DNA of 19,991 nt from an uncultured Opitutia bacterium (GTDB taxonomy: Bacteria > Verrucomicrobiota > Verrucomicrobiia > Opitutales > UBA953), in the NCBI GenBank assembly GCA_903868455.1, contig CAIPVK010000012.1, positions 1 to 19,991 of the forward strand. Direction: 5' to 3'. The notes below the pieces were generated by a model that saw only the letters and a program-made list of their open reading frames with translations, was not told the DNA's origin and did not search any database. Below, in pieces: positions 13,976-19,991 of this stretch; within the stretch, counting starts at the first letter, position 1, and each line of letters starts with the position of its first letter. The position numbers and the translations under genes were made by a program.

Positions 13976-15904
13976 TCAGGCGCGCTTGGCGACCTGCTCG
14001 GACGAGCCGTCGTCGGTGCGGGCCCAGAGGCGCTTGATGACCTCGAGGAGCACGAGGCCGCTGACCACGAACACGCCGGTGAGGATCCAGGCGGTGGCGA
14101 GGCGCTCGGGCTGGCCGGCGGCGTAGAGGAACTGGCCGATGGCGAAGAGCGAGGACCAGATGACGGCGCAGCCGGAGATCCAGCCGACGAAGGCGAGGAT
14201 CGAGTGGTTGGAGTCGGCGACCTCGGCGTCGGTGATCCCGGCCTCGGCGCGGATGGCCGCCCAGCCGGGGCCGGCGGGCTTCACCTTGCGGACGAAGGCC
14301 AGCAGGGTGGCGCGGTCGGTGGCGGGCAGGACGAAGGAGGCGAGGATCCACGAGACGGTCGTGATGCCGACCTGCAGCATGGTGCGCTCGGCGAAGCCCA
14401 GCTCGGGGAACAGGCGCGGGACGAGCAGGGCGGTGACGAGGGACATCACCATGGCGACGATCTCGCTCCAGGCCGACACGCGCCACCAGAACCAGCGGGC
14501 GACGTAGATCAGGCCGGTGCCGGCGCCGATCGAGAGCAGGGCCTCGAAGGCGGACTGGGCCGAGGTCATGTAGAGGCTGAGCACCGCGGCGACCACGTAG
14601 AGCAGGACGGTGGCGACGCGGCCGGCCATGATGTAGTGGGCCTCGCTGCCGTCGACCTTCATGAAGCGGCGGTAGAAGTCGTGCACGAGGTAGGAGGCGC
14701 CCCAGTTGAGGTGGGTGAGGATGGTGGAGGAGTTGGCGGCGATGAGGCCGCCGATCATCAGGCCCACGAAGCCGACGGGCAGGAACTTGAGCATCGCCGG
14801 GAAGGCGGAGTCGTGGCCGATGAGCTTGGGGTCGGCCTGGGGGAACGCGGCCTGGATGGAGGCCAGGTCGGGGAAGATGATGATGGAGCAGAGGGCGGTG
14901 ATGATCCAGGGCCAGGGGCGCAGGACGTAGTGGGCGATGTTGAAGAAGAGGGTGCCGCCGAGGGAGTCCTTCTCGGACTTCGAGGCCAGCATGCGCTGGG
15001 CGATGTAGGAGCCGCCGCCGGGCTCGGCGCCGGGGTACCAGTTGGCCCACCAGCTGATGGCCATGGGCAGGATGAAGATCATGAGCGCGAGCTCGGACAT
15101 CGTGAAGTTGGGCAGGATGTCCAGGAGGGGCTGGCCCTTGCCGTCGATGGCGGAGACGACGGGCAGGTGGCCGCCGCCCTCGAGCTTGGTGTCGACGACC
15201 TGGAGGGTGCCGAGCTTCTCGACGAGGAGCTGCAGGCCGACCCAGGCGCTGTCGGAGGCGCCGTTGGTGAGCTTCTGGGCGACCGCCACGAGGGAGTACC
15301 AGGCGGCGGCGAAGACGGCGGTCATCTTGATGAAGAACTGCACCATGTCGATGATGAGCACGCCCCAGAGGCCGGAGTGGGCGGCGAAGACGACGTTGAG
15401 GGCGCCGCAGATGACGATGGTCTGCCAGGCGGGCATGCCGAAGAGGATGTTGGCGATCTTGCAGGCGGCGAGGGTCACCATGCCCATGATGAAGCAGTTG
15501 AAGAAGAGGCCGAGATAGACGGCGCGGAAGCCGCGCACGAGCGAGGCGGCCTTGCCGGAGTAGCGGACCTCGTAGAACTCGAGGTCGGTCATGACGCCCG
15601 AGCGGCGCCAGAGGCGGGCGAAGAAGAAGACGGTGGCGACGCCCGTCAGGACGAAGGCCCACCACTGCCAGTTGCCCGCGACCCCGTAGCGGCGGACCTG
15701 CTCCGTGACCCAGTTGGGGGTGTCGGAGGAGAAGGTCGTGGCCACCATGGAGAGGCCGGCCAGCCACCAGGGCACCGAGCGGCCGGAGGCGAAGAACTCG
15801 GAGGTGCTCTCCGACGAGCGCTTCGCGTAGAAGAGCGCGGGGACGAAGCAGACCAGGATGGAGGCGACGACGATGGCCCAGTCAATCCAATGGATGTTGT
15901 TCAT
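13976..15904 (-). CDS. sodium:solute symporter (SSS family)
   Basis: SSS proteins import sugars, amino acids, nucleosides or organic acids with Na+. The 642-residue product has about 13-14 membrane segments. It has the family N-terminal signature FFASGRSVPWWLAGLSMVA (37-55) followed by TTFSSDTP (56-63), and a conserved mid-protein motif from IAANSSTILTHLN (388-400) to GASYLVHDFYRRF (402-414) that contributes to the Na+ site in this fold. An extended extra-membrane loop (about 211-265) separates helices. The gene is transcribed alone: a hairpin terminator follows it, and another lies upstream after the ferredoxin gene. The ATG at 15904 is preceded by CATCCCC. No catabolic genes are adjacent, so the substrate stays open. 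Confidence 0.94.
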   Translation of the reverse strand: MNNIHWIDWAIVVASILVCFVPALFYAKRSSESTSEFFASGRSVPWWLAGLSMVATTFSSDTPNWVTEQVRRYGVAGNWQWWAFVLTGVATVFFFARLWRRSGVMTDLEFYEVRYSGKAASLVRGFRAVYLGLFFNCFIMGMVTLAACKIANILFGMPAWQTIVICGALNVVFAAHSGLWGVLIIDMVQFFIKMTAVFAAAWYSLVAVAQKLTNGASDSAWVGLQLLVEKLGTLQVVDTKLEGGGHLPVVSAIDGKGQPLLDILPNFTMSELALMIFILPMAISWWANWYPGAEPGGGSYIAQRMLASKSEKDSLGGTLFFNIAHYVLRPWPWIITALCSIIIFPDLASIQAAFPQADPKLIGHDSAFPAMLKFLPVGFVGLMIGGLIAANSSTILTHLNWGASYLVHDFYRRFMKVDGSEAHYIMAGRVATVLLYVVAAVLSLYMTSAQSAFEALLSIGAGTGLIYVARWFWWRVSAWSEIVAMVMSLVTALLVPRLFPELGFAERTMLQVGITTVSWILASFVLPATDRATLLAFVRKVKPAGPGWAAIRAEAGITDAEVADSNHSILAFVGWISGCAVIWSSLFAIGQFLYAAGQPERLATAWILTGVFVVSGLVLLEVIKRLWARTDDGSSEQVAKRA

Positions 15905-15977
15905 GGGGATGGGCGGAGCGAAGCCGCCGCCCCGGGATAGGCAACGGGGAAATCCGGCGCGCCCCGCCGCCGGGGCC

Positions 15978-16010
15978 CGGAAACGAGGCGGCCCCGGAGA
16001 CCGGGGCCGC
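15978..16010 (-). terminator. GC-rich hairpin after the ferredoxin gene
   Basis: A perfect 10-bp stem, GCGGCCCCGG (15988-15997) and CCGGGGCCGC (16001-16010), has a 3-nt loop. It begins 20 bp downstream of the ferredoxin stop on the minus strand. The following tract is only weakly T-rich (CTCGTTTCC), so termination may be partial. Confidence 0.7.
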
Positions 16011-16030
16011 GTCTCAGGCGCTCGCCGGGC

Positions 16031-16264
16031 TCACTCGCCGTCGTCGCCGATGGCGTCGACGGGACAGCCGTTCTTGGCCTCCATGCAGAGGTCGATCTCC
16101 TCCTGCGTGGTCGGCTGCTTGACGACGTAGGAGTAGCCGGCGTCGTCCTGGCGGGTGAAGAAGCCCTTGGCGGTCTCGCGGCAGAGGTCGCAGTCGATGC
16201 ACTGGGTGTCGACGTAGAACCGTCCGGTGACGTTCTCGGGATGCTTGTCGTTCTTGTCGGCCAT
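16031..16264 (-). CDS. 4Fe-4S single-cluster ferredoxin
   Basis: This is a small electron carrier of 77 residues. Cluster ligands are C22, C25 and C28 (QCIDCDLC), with the remote C67 in NGCPVDAI. The CxxCxxC spacing plus a distant CP fits a single 4Fe-4S ferredoxin. A fifth cysteine, C60 (EEIDLCMEAKNGC), lies seven residues before the last ligand; it could form a disulfide or be an alternative ligand. The protein is acidic overall. The start is the only sensible ATG, preceded by CTTCCTCCC rather than a Shine-Dalgarno. A hairpin follows the gene, so it is probably monocistronic or the last gene after the upstream membrane protein. The redox partner is unknown. Confidence 0.92.
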   Translation of the reverse strand: MADKNDKHPENVTGRFYVDTQCIDCDLCRETAKGFFTRQDDAGYSYVVKQPTTQEEIDLCMEAKNGCPVDAIGDDGE

Positions 16265-16302
16265 GGGAGGAAGTGGGGAACTTGGGGCGGTCGCGGCGGC
16301 TG

Positions 16303-16743
16303 TCAAGGCCCGGCGACGGGCACCACGAGCAGCAGCCGGAAGTCCAGGCCGTCCCGTCCGGCGAGCAGGCGGGCGCCGAGGCCGTCGGACGAGGCGAAGC
16401 GGACCTCGACCACGCCCACGGGGTCGCCGTTGGGGCGGCTCCGGGGGCCGTATTGGAGGTCGGCCGCGGAGAGCGGCGCGGCGCGCGCCCCGGCGACGGG
16501 GAGGTCGAGCTCCTGGAGGAGGACGAGGCGAACGCGGCGGCGGAGGTCCTCGGGGACGCCGTCCCAGAGGTAGAGCGCCTCCATCGCCGCGACGTCGCGC
16601 GCGTCGTGGGCGCGCCTCCAGTCCTCGGCGAGCCGGGCGAGGCCGCGGGCCGTCCACGCCTCCCAGGCCAGGACGAGCGACGAGGGAAGCAGGAGGCCGG
16701 CGAGCGCCCAGCGCCAGGGGAAGGGTCGGCGTGCGGCGGGCAT
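16303..16743 (-). CDS. hypothetical single-pass membrane protein
   Basis: I do not recognise this 146-residue protein. It starts with a basic segment (MPAARRPFPWRW) and a single hydrophobic helix (about 13-30, ALAGLLLPSSLVLAWEAW). A soluble part of roughly 115 residues follows, probably periplasmic. That part begins with an amphipathic helix (LAEDWRRAHDARDVAAMEALYLWDGV) and ends in beta-like stretches (VGVVEVRFASS, LDFRLLLVVPV). The helix followed by strands loosely recalls NTF2-like folds, a guess only. The frame extends to 16791, but MPAARR at 16743 gives the better membrane anchor and avoids overlap with the purM promoter region. It is divergent from purM and lies 38 bp upstream of the ferredoxin gene. 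Confidence 0.72.
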   Translation of the reverse strand: MPAARRPFPWRWALAGLLLPSSLVLAWEAWTARGLARLAEDWRRAHDARDVAAMEALYLWDGVPEDLRRRVRLVLLQELDLPVAGARAAPLSAADLQYGPRSRPNGDPVGVVEVRFASSDGLGARLLAGRDGLDFRLLLVVPVAGP

Positions 16744-16757
16744 GGCGGAGAAGGGCG

Positions 16758-16787
16758 TTGACCCGCGCGGCGGCGGGCGGCTACCAA
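16758..16787 (+). promoter_or_regulatory. candidate purM promoter
   Basis: TTGACC (16758-16763) matches the -35 consensus at 5 of 6 positions. TACCAA (16782-16787) is a weak -10 at 18-bp spacing. Transcription would begin almost at the purM ATG (16797), implying a very short or absent leader. The call is tentative because the -10 match is poor. Confidence 0.35.
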
Positions 16788-16796
16788 CCAAGGACC

Positions 16797-18014
16797 ATGG
16801 CCGCCGATGGCAAGCCCGCTCCCGACCAAGGCCGCTACGCCGCGCGCGGCGTCTCGGCGTCCAAGGGCGAGGTCCACGCGGTGGTCGACGGCCTCGACCG
16901 CGGCCTCTTCCCCGGCGCCTTCTGCAAGCTGACGGAGGACGTCCTGACCGGCGACCCCGCGCGCTGCAACGTCACCCACGCCGACGGCGCGGGCACCAAG
17001 GCGCTCCTCGCCTACCTCTGGTGGAAGGAGACCGGCGACGTCTCCGCCTTCCGCGGCGTGGCCCAGGACAGCGTGGTGATGAACGTCGACGACCTGCTCT
17101 GCGTGGGCGCGGTCGACGGCATCCTGCTCTCCTCGACCGTCAACCGCAACGCGCGCCGCATCCCCGGCGAGGTCCTGCGCGAGCTGATCGAGGGCACCGA
17201 GGAATGCCTCGCCCGCCTCCGCGCCGCCGGCCTCGGCATCCGCTCCGGCGGCGGCGAGACGGCCGACGTCGGCGACCTCACGCCCACCCTGACCGTCGAC
17301 TCCAACGCGACGGCCGTGCTGCGGCGCGACGCGGTGGTCGACGCCGGGCGCGTCCGCCCCGGCCTCGCCATCGTCGGCGTCGCCTCGCACGGGACCTGCG
17401 GCTGGGAGCCCGGCGAGAACAGCGGCATCGGCTCCAACGGCCTGACCAGCGCGCGCCACGAGCTCCTCTCGCGCCACCACGCCGAGGCGTATCCGGAGAC
17501 CTACGACGCGACGACCCCGCGGGAGCTCGTCTACTGCGGGCCGCACCGGATGACGGACCCCTTGCCGGGCTCCTCGCTCTCCGTCGGCCGGGCGCTCCTC
17601 TCGCCGACGCGCAGCTACGCGCCCGTCGTCGTCTCGCTCCTGCGCGAGCTCGGGGTCGCCCGCGTGGCCGGGCTCATCCATTGCTCCGGCGGGGCGCAGA
17701 CGAAGTGCCTCCGCTTCGGCCAGGGGGTCCACTACGTGAAGGACAACCTCTTCCCCGCCCCGCCCGTCTTCGCCGAGATCGCCCGCTGCAGCGGCACCGC
17801 GCCCCGTGAGATGCACCAGGTCTACAACATGGGGCACCGGCTGGAGATCCTCGTCGAGCCCAAGCTGGTTGACACGGTTCTGCAACTCGTTGCCAGCCAT
17901 AAGGTTGAGGCAAGGGTCGTCGGCCGGACCGAGGCGTCCGCAGCCCCCGGGGGCGCCAACCACGTCACGCTCCGGACCTCCCAGGGGGAGCTGACCTACG
18001 GTCCGAAGGCCTGA
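16797..18014 (+). CDS. purM: phosphoribosylformylglycinamidine cyclo-ligase (AIR synthase), long form
   Basis: PurM converts FGAM and ATP to aminoimidazole ribotide in purine synthesis. The 405-residue protein has HADGAGTKALLAY (61-73), matching the PurM DGVGTK motif, then DSVVMNVDDLLCVGA (91-105), GGGETADVGD (151-160) and SNGLTSARH (213-221). It is longer than E. coli PurM (345 aa): the region from about 200 to 270 is expanded (including PETYDATTPRELVYCG), a form I associate with Bacteroidetes- and Verrucomicrobia-type PurM. Other AIR-synthase-superfamily enzymes are possible, but these motifs favour PurM. AAGGA just before the ATG is the nearest thing to a Shine-Dalgarno in the window, though its spacing is short. 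No other purine genes are adjacent. Confidence 0.88.
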   Translation: MAADGKPAPDQGRYAARGVSASKGEVHAVVDGLDRGLFPGAFCKLTEDVLTGDPARCNVTHADGAGTKALLAYLWWKETGDVSAFRGVAQDSVVMNVDDLLCVGAVDGILLSSTVNRNARRIPGEVLRELIEGTEECLARLRAAGLGIRSGGGETADVGDLTPTLTVDSNATAVLRRDAVVDAGRVRPGLAIVGVASHGTCGWEPGENSGIGSNGLTSARHELLSRHHAEAYPETYDATTPRELVYCGPHRMTDPLPGSSLSVGRALLSPTRSYAPVVVSLLRELGVARVAGLIHCSGGAQTKCLRFGQGVHYVKDNLFPAPPVFAEIARCSGTAPREMHQVYNMGHRLEILVEPKLVDTVLQLVASHKVEARVVGRTEASAAPGGANHVTLRTSQGELTYGPKA

Positions 18015-18028
18015 ACGGCCCCAAAGGG

Positions 18029-18103
18029 TCGGGCGAGGGGGATTCGAACCCCCGACCCTCTGCTCCCAAAGCAGATGCGCTAGCCAGACTGCGCTACCGC
18101 CCG
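18029..18103 (-). tRNA. tRNA-Pro (anticodon UGG)
   Basis: The minus strand folds as a full cloverleaf. The acceptor is CGGGCGG with TCGCCCG (one G-U) and discriminator A. The anticodon stem is TCTGC/GCAGA with loop TTTGGGA (anticodon TGG), and the T arm is GGGGG-TTCGAAT-CCCCC. This reads CCA and, by wobble, other proline codons. The 3' CCA is not encoded (the next bases are CCC). It is convergent with purM, 14 bp from its stop. Confidence 0.96.
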
Positions 18104-18117
18104 AAGTTGTTCACGGG

Positions 18118-18146
18118 ACAGCATTTGGTGTTGCTCCCTGTGTCAA
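18118..18146 (-). promoter_or_regulatory. probable tRNA-Pro promoter
   Basis: On the minus strand a perfect -35 TTGACA (18146-18141) is followed after 17 bp by a weak -10, TGCTGT (18123-18118). Its position predicts a start about 7 nt before the mature tRNA 5' end. The space is shared with the upstream region of the divergent LysM gene. Confidence 0.55.
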
Positions 18147-18187
18147 CCGCCTATTCTCGACCTATCTCCCCCAAAAACGACCTCCCC

Positions 18188-18688
18188 ATGGAATCCGACA
18201 CGATCGAAAGCAGCAGCGAATCCAAGTTCCCCCTCATCGCCGGCATCGTCGGCGTCGCCCTCGGCGCGATCGCCCTCATCCTCGCGGTGAAGGCCAAGAA
18301 CGCCGCCGACAGCGCCGCCGCCGCCTCGCTCGCCGCGGGCCAGGCCGCCGAGGAGGCCAAGGCCCTCGTCGCCTCGAAGGCCGACGGCGCCACGGTCCAG
18401 GGGATCGTCGCCGACTACACCGACTTCAAGGCCAAGGTCGAGAAGGGCTTCCAGGACGTCACCGCCGCCTACACCAAGGTCCAGCAGGCCGTCGAGGCCC
18501 GCGGCGGTTCCCGCTCCTCCAACGGCGGCGCCACCGCCGTCGCCGGCCCCGGCGAGTACATCGTCGTCAAGGGCGACACCCTCTCCGGCATCGCCCGCAA
18601 GCAGGGCATCTCGCTCAAGGCGCTCCAGGATCTCAATCCCGGCGTCGGCTCGAGCCTCCGCATCGGCCAGAAGCTGAAGGTCAAGTAA
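18188..18688 (+). CDS. LysM-domain membrane protein
   Basis: The 166-residue protein has a short acidic N-terminus (MESDTIESSSESK) and a membrane helix (about 15-34). An Ala-rich helical segment likely to form a coiled coil follows (36-104), then a Gly/Ser linker (106-121). A C-terminal LysM domain (123-166) reads GEYIVVKGDTLSGIARKQG and continues through LKALQDLNPG to SLRIGQKLKVK. LysM binds N-acetylglucosamine-containing glycans, so this is probably an inner-membrane-anchored peptidoglycan-binding protein; no catalytic domain is present. The frame extends to 18107, but the ATG at 18188, preceded by CCTCCCC, gives a normal start. The Nudix gene begins 3 bp after its stop. Confidence 0.9.
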   Translation: MESDTIESSSESKFPLIAGIVGVALGAIALILAVKAKNAADSAAAASLAAGQAAEEAKALVASKADGATVQGIVADYTDFKAKVEKGFQDVTAAYTKVQQAVEARGGSRSSNGGATAVAGPGEYIVVKGDTLSGIARKQGISLKALQDLNPGVGSSLRIGQKLKVK

Positions 18689-18691
18689 TCC

Positions 18692-19249
18692 GTGGCGACG
18701 CCCTCCCGCTGGAACGTCCGGCGCGAGGCGCATCACGCGGGTTGCAAGGTCTTCGACGTCTTTCGCCGGACCTGCAGTCACCCTCTCGACGATCGGGAGG
18801 GTGATTTTTTTGTCATCCGCTGCCCCGATTGGGTGCTCGCCCTGCCGGTCACGCCGGACGGGCGGATCGTCATGGTGCGCCAATGGCGCTTCGGCGCCGA
18901 GGCGCTCTCGGTCGAGCCGCCGGGCGGCGTGAGGGACGGCGAGGAGGACCCGCTGGAGACGGCGGCTCGCGAGACCCTGGAGGAGACCGGCTACGCCCAC
19001 GGCGCCCCGGTGTCGCTCGGCGCCGTCTCGCCCAACCCGGCTCTGCAGTCGAACCGCTGCCACTTCGTGCTGCTCGAGGGCGTGCGCAACGGCCAGCCCC
19101 GCTCGCTCGACGCGAACGAGGAGATCGAGGTCGTCGAGCTGGCGCCCGCCGAGGCGCTCGCGCGGGTGCGCGGCGGCGAGACGACGCACGCCCTGGCCGA
19201 GCTCGCCCTGCTCCGCCTGCGCGAGGCGCGCCCCGCCCTCTTCGCCTGA
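18692..19249 (+). CDS. Nudix hydrolase, ADP-ribose pyrophosphatase-like
   Basis: Nudix enzymes hydrolyse nucleoside diphosphates linked to another group. The 185-residue protein has the Nudix box from G79 to Y101 (GGVRDGEEDPLETAARETLE, then ETGY), with E85, R93, E94, E97 and E98 in register. Upstream, VFDVFRRTCSHP, FFVIRCPDWVLALPVTPDG and RIVMVRQWRFG resemble ADP-ribose pyrophosphatases, as does EPPGG just before the box. The substrate is inferred only from that resemblance. The start is a GTG 3 bp after the LysM stop. A strong terminator-like hairpin (18778-18811) lies within codons 29-40, yet the residues across it still fit the family, so the start is kept. coaX follows after 7 bp. Confidence 0.9.
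   Translation: MATPSRWNVRREAHHAGCKVFDVFRRTCSHPLDDREGDFFVIRCPDWVLALPVTPDGRIVMVRQWRFGAEALSVEPPGGVRDGEEDPLETAARETLEETGYAHGAPVSLGAVSPNPALQSNRCHFVLLEGVRNGQPRSLDANEEIEVVELAPAEALARVRGGETTHALAELALLRLREARPALFA
18778..18811 (+). terminator. intrinsic-terminator-like hairpin inside the Nudix gene
   Basis: TCACCCTCTCGA (18778-18789) pairs with TCGGGAGGGTGA (18793-18804) over 12 bp with one G-U and a 3-nt loop. Seven T follow at 18805-18811. It lies 90 nt past the LysM stop codon and is oriented with it. It may terminate LysM transcripts or attenuate the Nudix-coaX part. Confidence 0.75.
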
Positions 19250-19256
19250 GCCCGCC

Positions 19257-19991
19257 ATGGCGCGCGTCCTCTGCATCGACATCGGCAACACCTCGGCGCA
19301 CTGGGGCGTGATGGAGGACCGCGCCGTCCTCGCCTCGGGAGAGGCCCCCACCGCGGAGGTCGACCGCGCGCTGGCCGCGGGACTCGCGCACCGGCCCGAA
19401 GGCGTGAGCCTCGCCTCCGTCGTGCCCGCCGCCACCGAGGCGCTGCGCCCCGCGCTGGCCGCATCGGGCGTCCCCGTGTTCCACCTGCGCCACGACACGG
19501 CGGTCGGCCTCGGCTTCGACTACCCGAACCCGGCGGAGGTCGGGCAGGACCGCCTCGCCAACTGCCTCGGCGCCCAGGTGGTCTGCGGCGCGCCGGCCAT
19601 CGTGGTCGACCTCGGCACGGCGACGACCTTCGACGTCCTGACCGCGAAGGGCTACGCCGGCGGCGTGATCGCGCCCGGCCTGGCGGTGATGACGAGCTAC
19701 CTGCACGGACGGACCGCCCTGCTCCCGCGGCTCGACCCGGCCGCGATCCGCGCCGGGGCGGCCGTCGGGAAGTCCACCGCCGACGCGATGCGGGCCGGCT
19801 GCGCCCTCGGCTTCGCGGGGATGATCGGGCATATCCTCGACGCCCTCATCGCGGAGCTGGCGGCGGCGGGCTCGCCGTCGCCGACCTTGCTCGCGACGGG
19901 CGGCACGGCCGACTTCCTCCCGCCGGAGCTGGCGGCGCGGCTCCGGAGGATTCCCCACCTCACCTTGATGGGGTTGGAAGAGGGGTGGAGG
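19257..19991 (+). CDS. coaX: type III pantothenate kinase, 3' end beyond window
   Basis: CoaX phosphorylates pantothenate, the first step of coenzyme A synthesis, without feedback inhibition by CoA. The 245 residues present include the phosphate motif DIGNTSAHWG (8-17), GFDYPNPAEVGQDRLAN (87-102, with the conserved D98), VVDLGTATTFDV (116-127) and GGVIAPGL (135-142), placing it in the ASKHA fold. LLATGG near the end is the expected adenosine-site motif. CoaX proteins are usually about 250-260 residues, so only a few codons are missing at the right edge. The ATG lies 7 bp after the Nudix stop, suggesting one transcript. No Shine-Dalgarno is seen. Confidence 0.95.
   Translation, partial: MARVLCIDIGNTSAHWGVMEDRAVLASGEAPTAEVDRALAAGLAHRPEGVSLASVVPAATEALRPALAASGVPVFHLRHDTAVGLGFDYPNPAEVGQDRLANCLGAQVVCGAPAIVVDLGTATTFDVLTAKGYAGGVIAPGLAVMTSYLHGRTALLPRLDPAAIRAGAAVGKSTADAMRAGCALGFAGMIGHILDALIAELAAAGSPSPTLLATGGTADFLPPELAARLRRIPHLTLMGLEEGWR

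Noticed and set aside
13226..15940. A plus-strand open frame of 904 codons
   Set aside because: It is antisense to clpP and the symporter. The Asp/Gly/Glu/His-rich translation has no recognisable fold.
16014..17963. A minus-strand open frame of 649 codons opposite purM
   Set aside because: purM on the plus strand has convincing motifs. The minus frame changes character along its length and only shadows real genes.
18107..18187. Upstream extension of the LysM gene
   Set aside because: The extra 27 residues overlap the tRNA-Pro promoter region and lack conserved features; the ATG at 18188 gives a normal membrane-anchored start.

Overview
The window is about 20 kb of high-GC bacterial chromosome, densely packed with housekeeping genes. 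There is no phage, insertion sequence, CRISPR array or secondary-metabolite locus. The gene set (type III pantothenate kinase, a long-form PurM, an archaeal/eukaryal-type ProRS, a solitary rpsR, a rhomboid with a C-terminal LDKIS-like tail) and the lack of Shine-Dalgarno sequences suggest Verrucomicrobiota, perhaps Opitutales-like. That placement is an inference from gene content, not a search.

Region 1 (1-2836, minus strand) is a biotin locus transcribed bioA, bioB, bioD, with bioD cut by the window edge. A 32-bp inverted repeat 28 bp upstream of bioA looks like a BirA operator. The 274-bp bioA-bioB gap holds a six-run G-quadruplex motif, a purine-rich low-complexity tract and a 43-44-bp tandem repeat that reaches the bioA stop codon. 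Region 2 (2852-3562, plus strand) is a vapBC toxin-antitoxin pair, divergent from bioA, with its own palindrome.

Region 3 (3569-7416, minus strand) is a translation-related series: proS, rpsR (with a strong terminator), tsaC/sua5 and prmC. The gaps on both sides of proS carry inverted low-complexity arms. Region 4 (7686-13867, minus strand) is a tight probable operon: clpP, rhomboid protease, prc-type protease, an orphan ABC ATPase and a MATE exporter.

Region 5 (13925-16743, minus strand) holds a sodium/solute symporter, a small 4Fe-4S ferredoxin and an unrecognised single-pass membrane protein. Symporter and ferredoxin each have a GC-rich hairpin downstream. Region 6 (16797-19991) is mainly plus strand: purM, then a tRNA-Pro(UGG) on the minus strand, then a LysM membrane protein, a Nudix hydrolase whose coding sequence contains a textbook intrinsic terminator, and coaX running off the end.

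No new defence or biosynthetic system is evident. The most interesting signals are regulatory or structural: the biotin operator beside the vapBC palindrome, the terminator inside the Nudix gene, the intergenic GATGAAG arrays shared between distant gaps, and a recurrent pyrimidine-rich leader (CCTCCC-ATG) where a Shine-Dalgarno would be expected.
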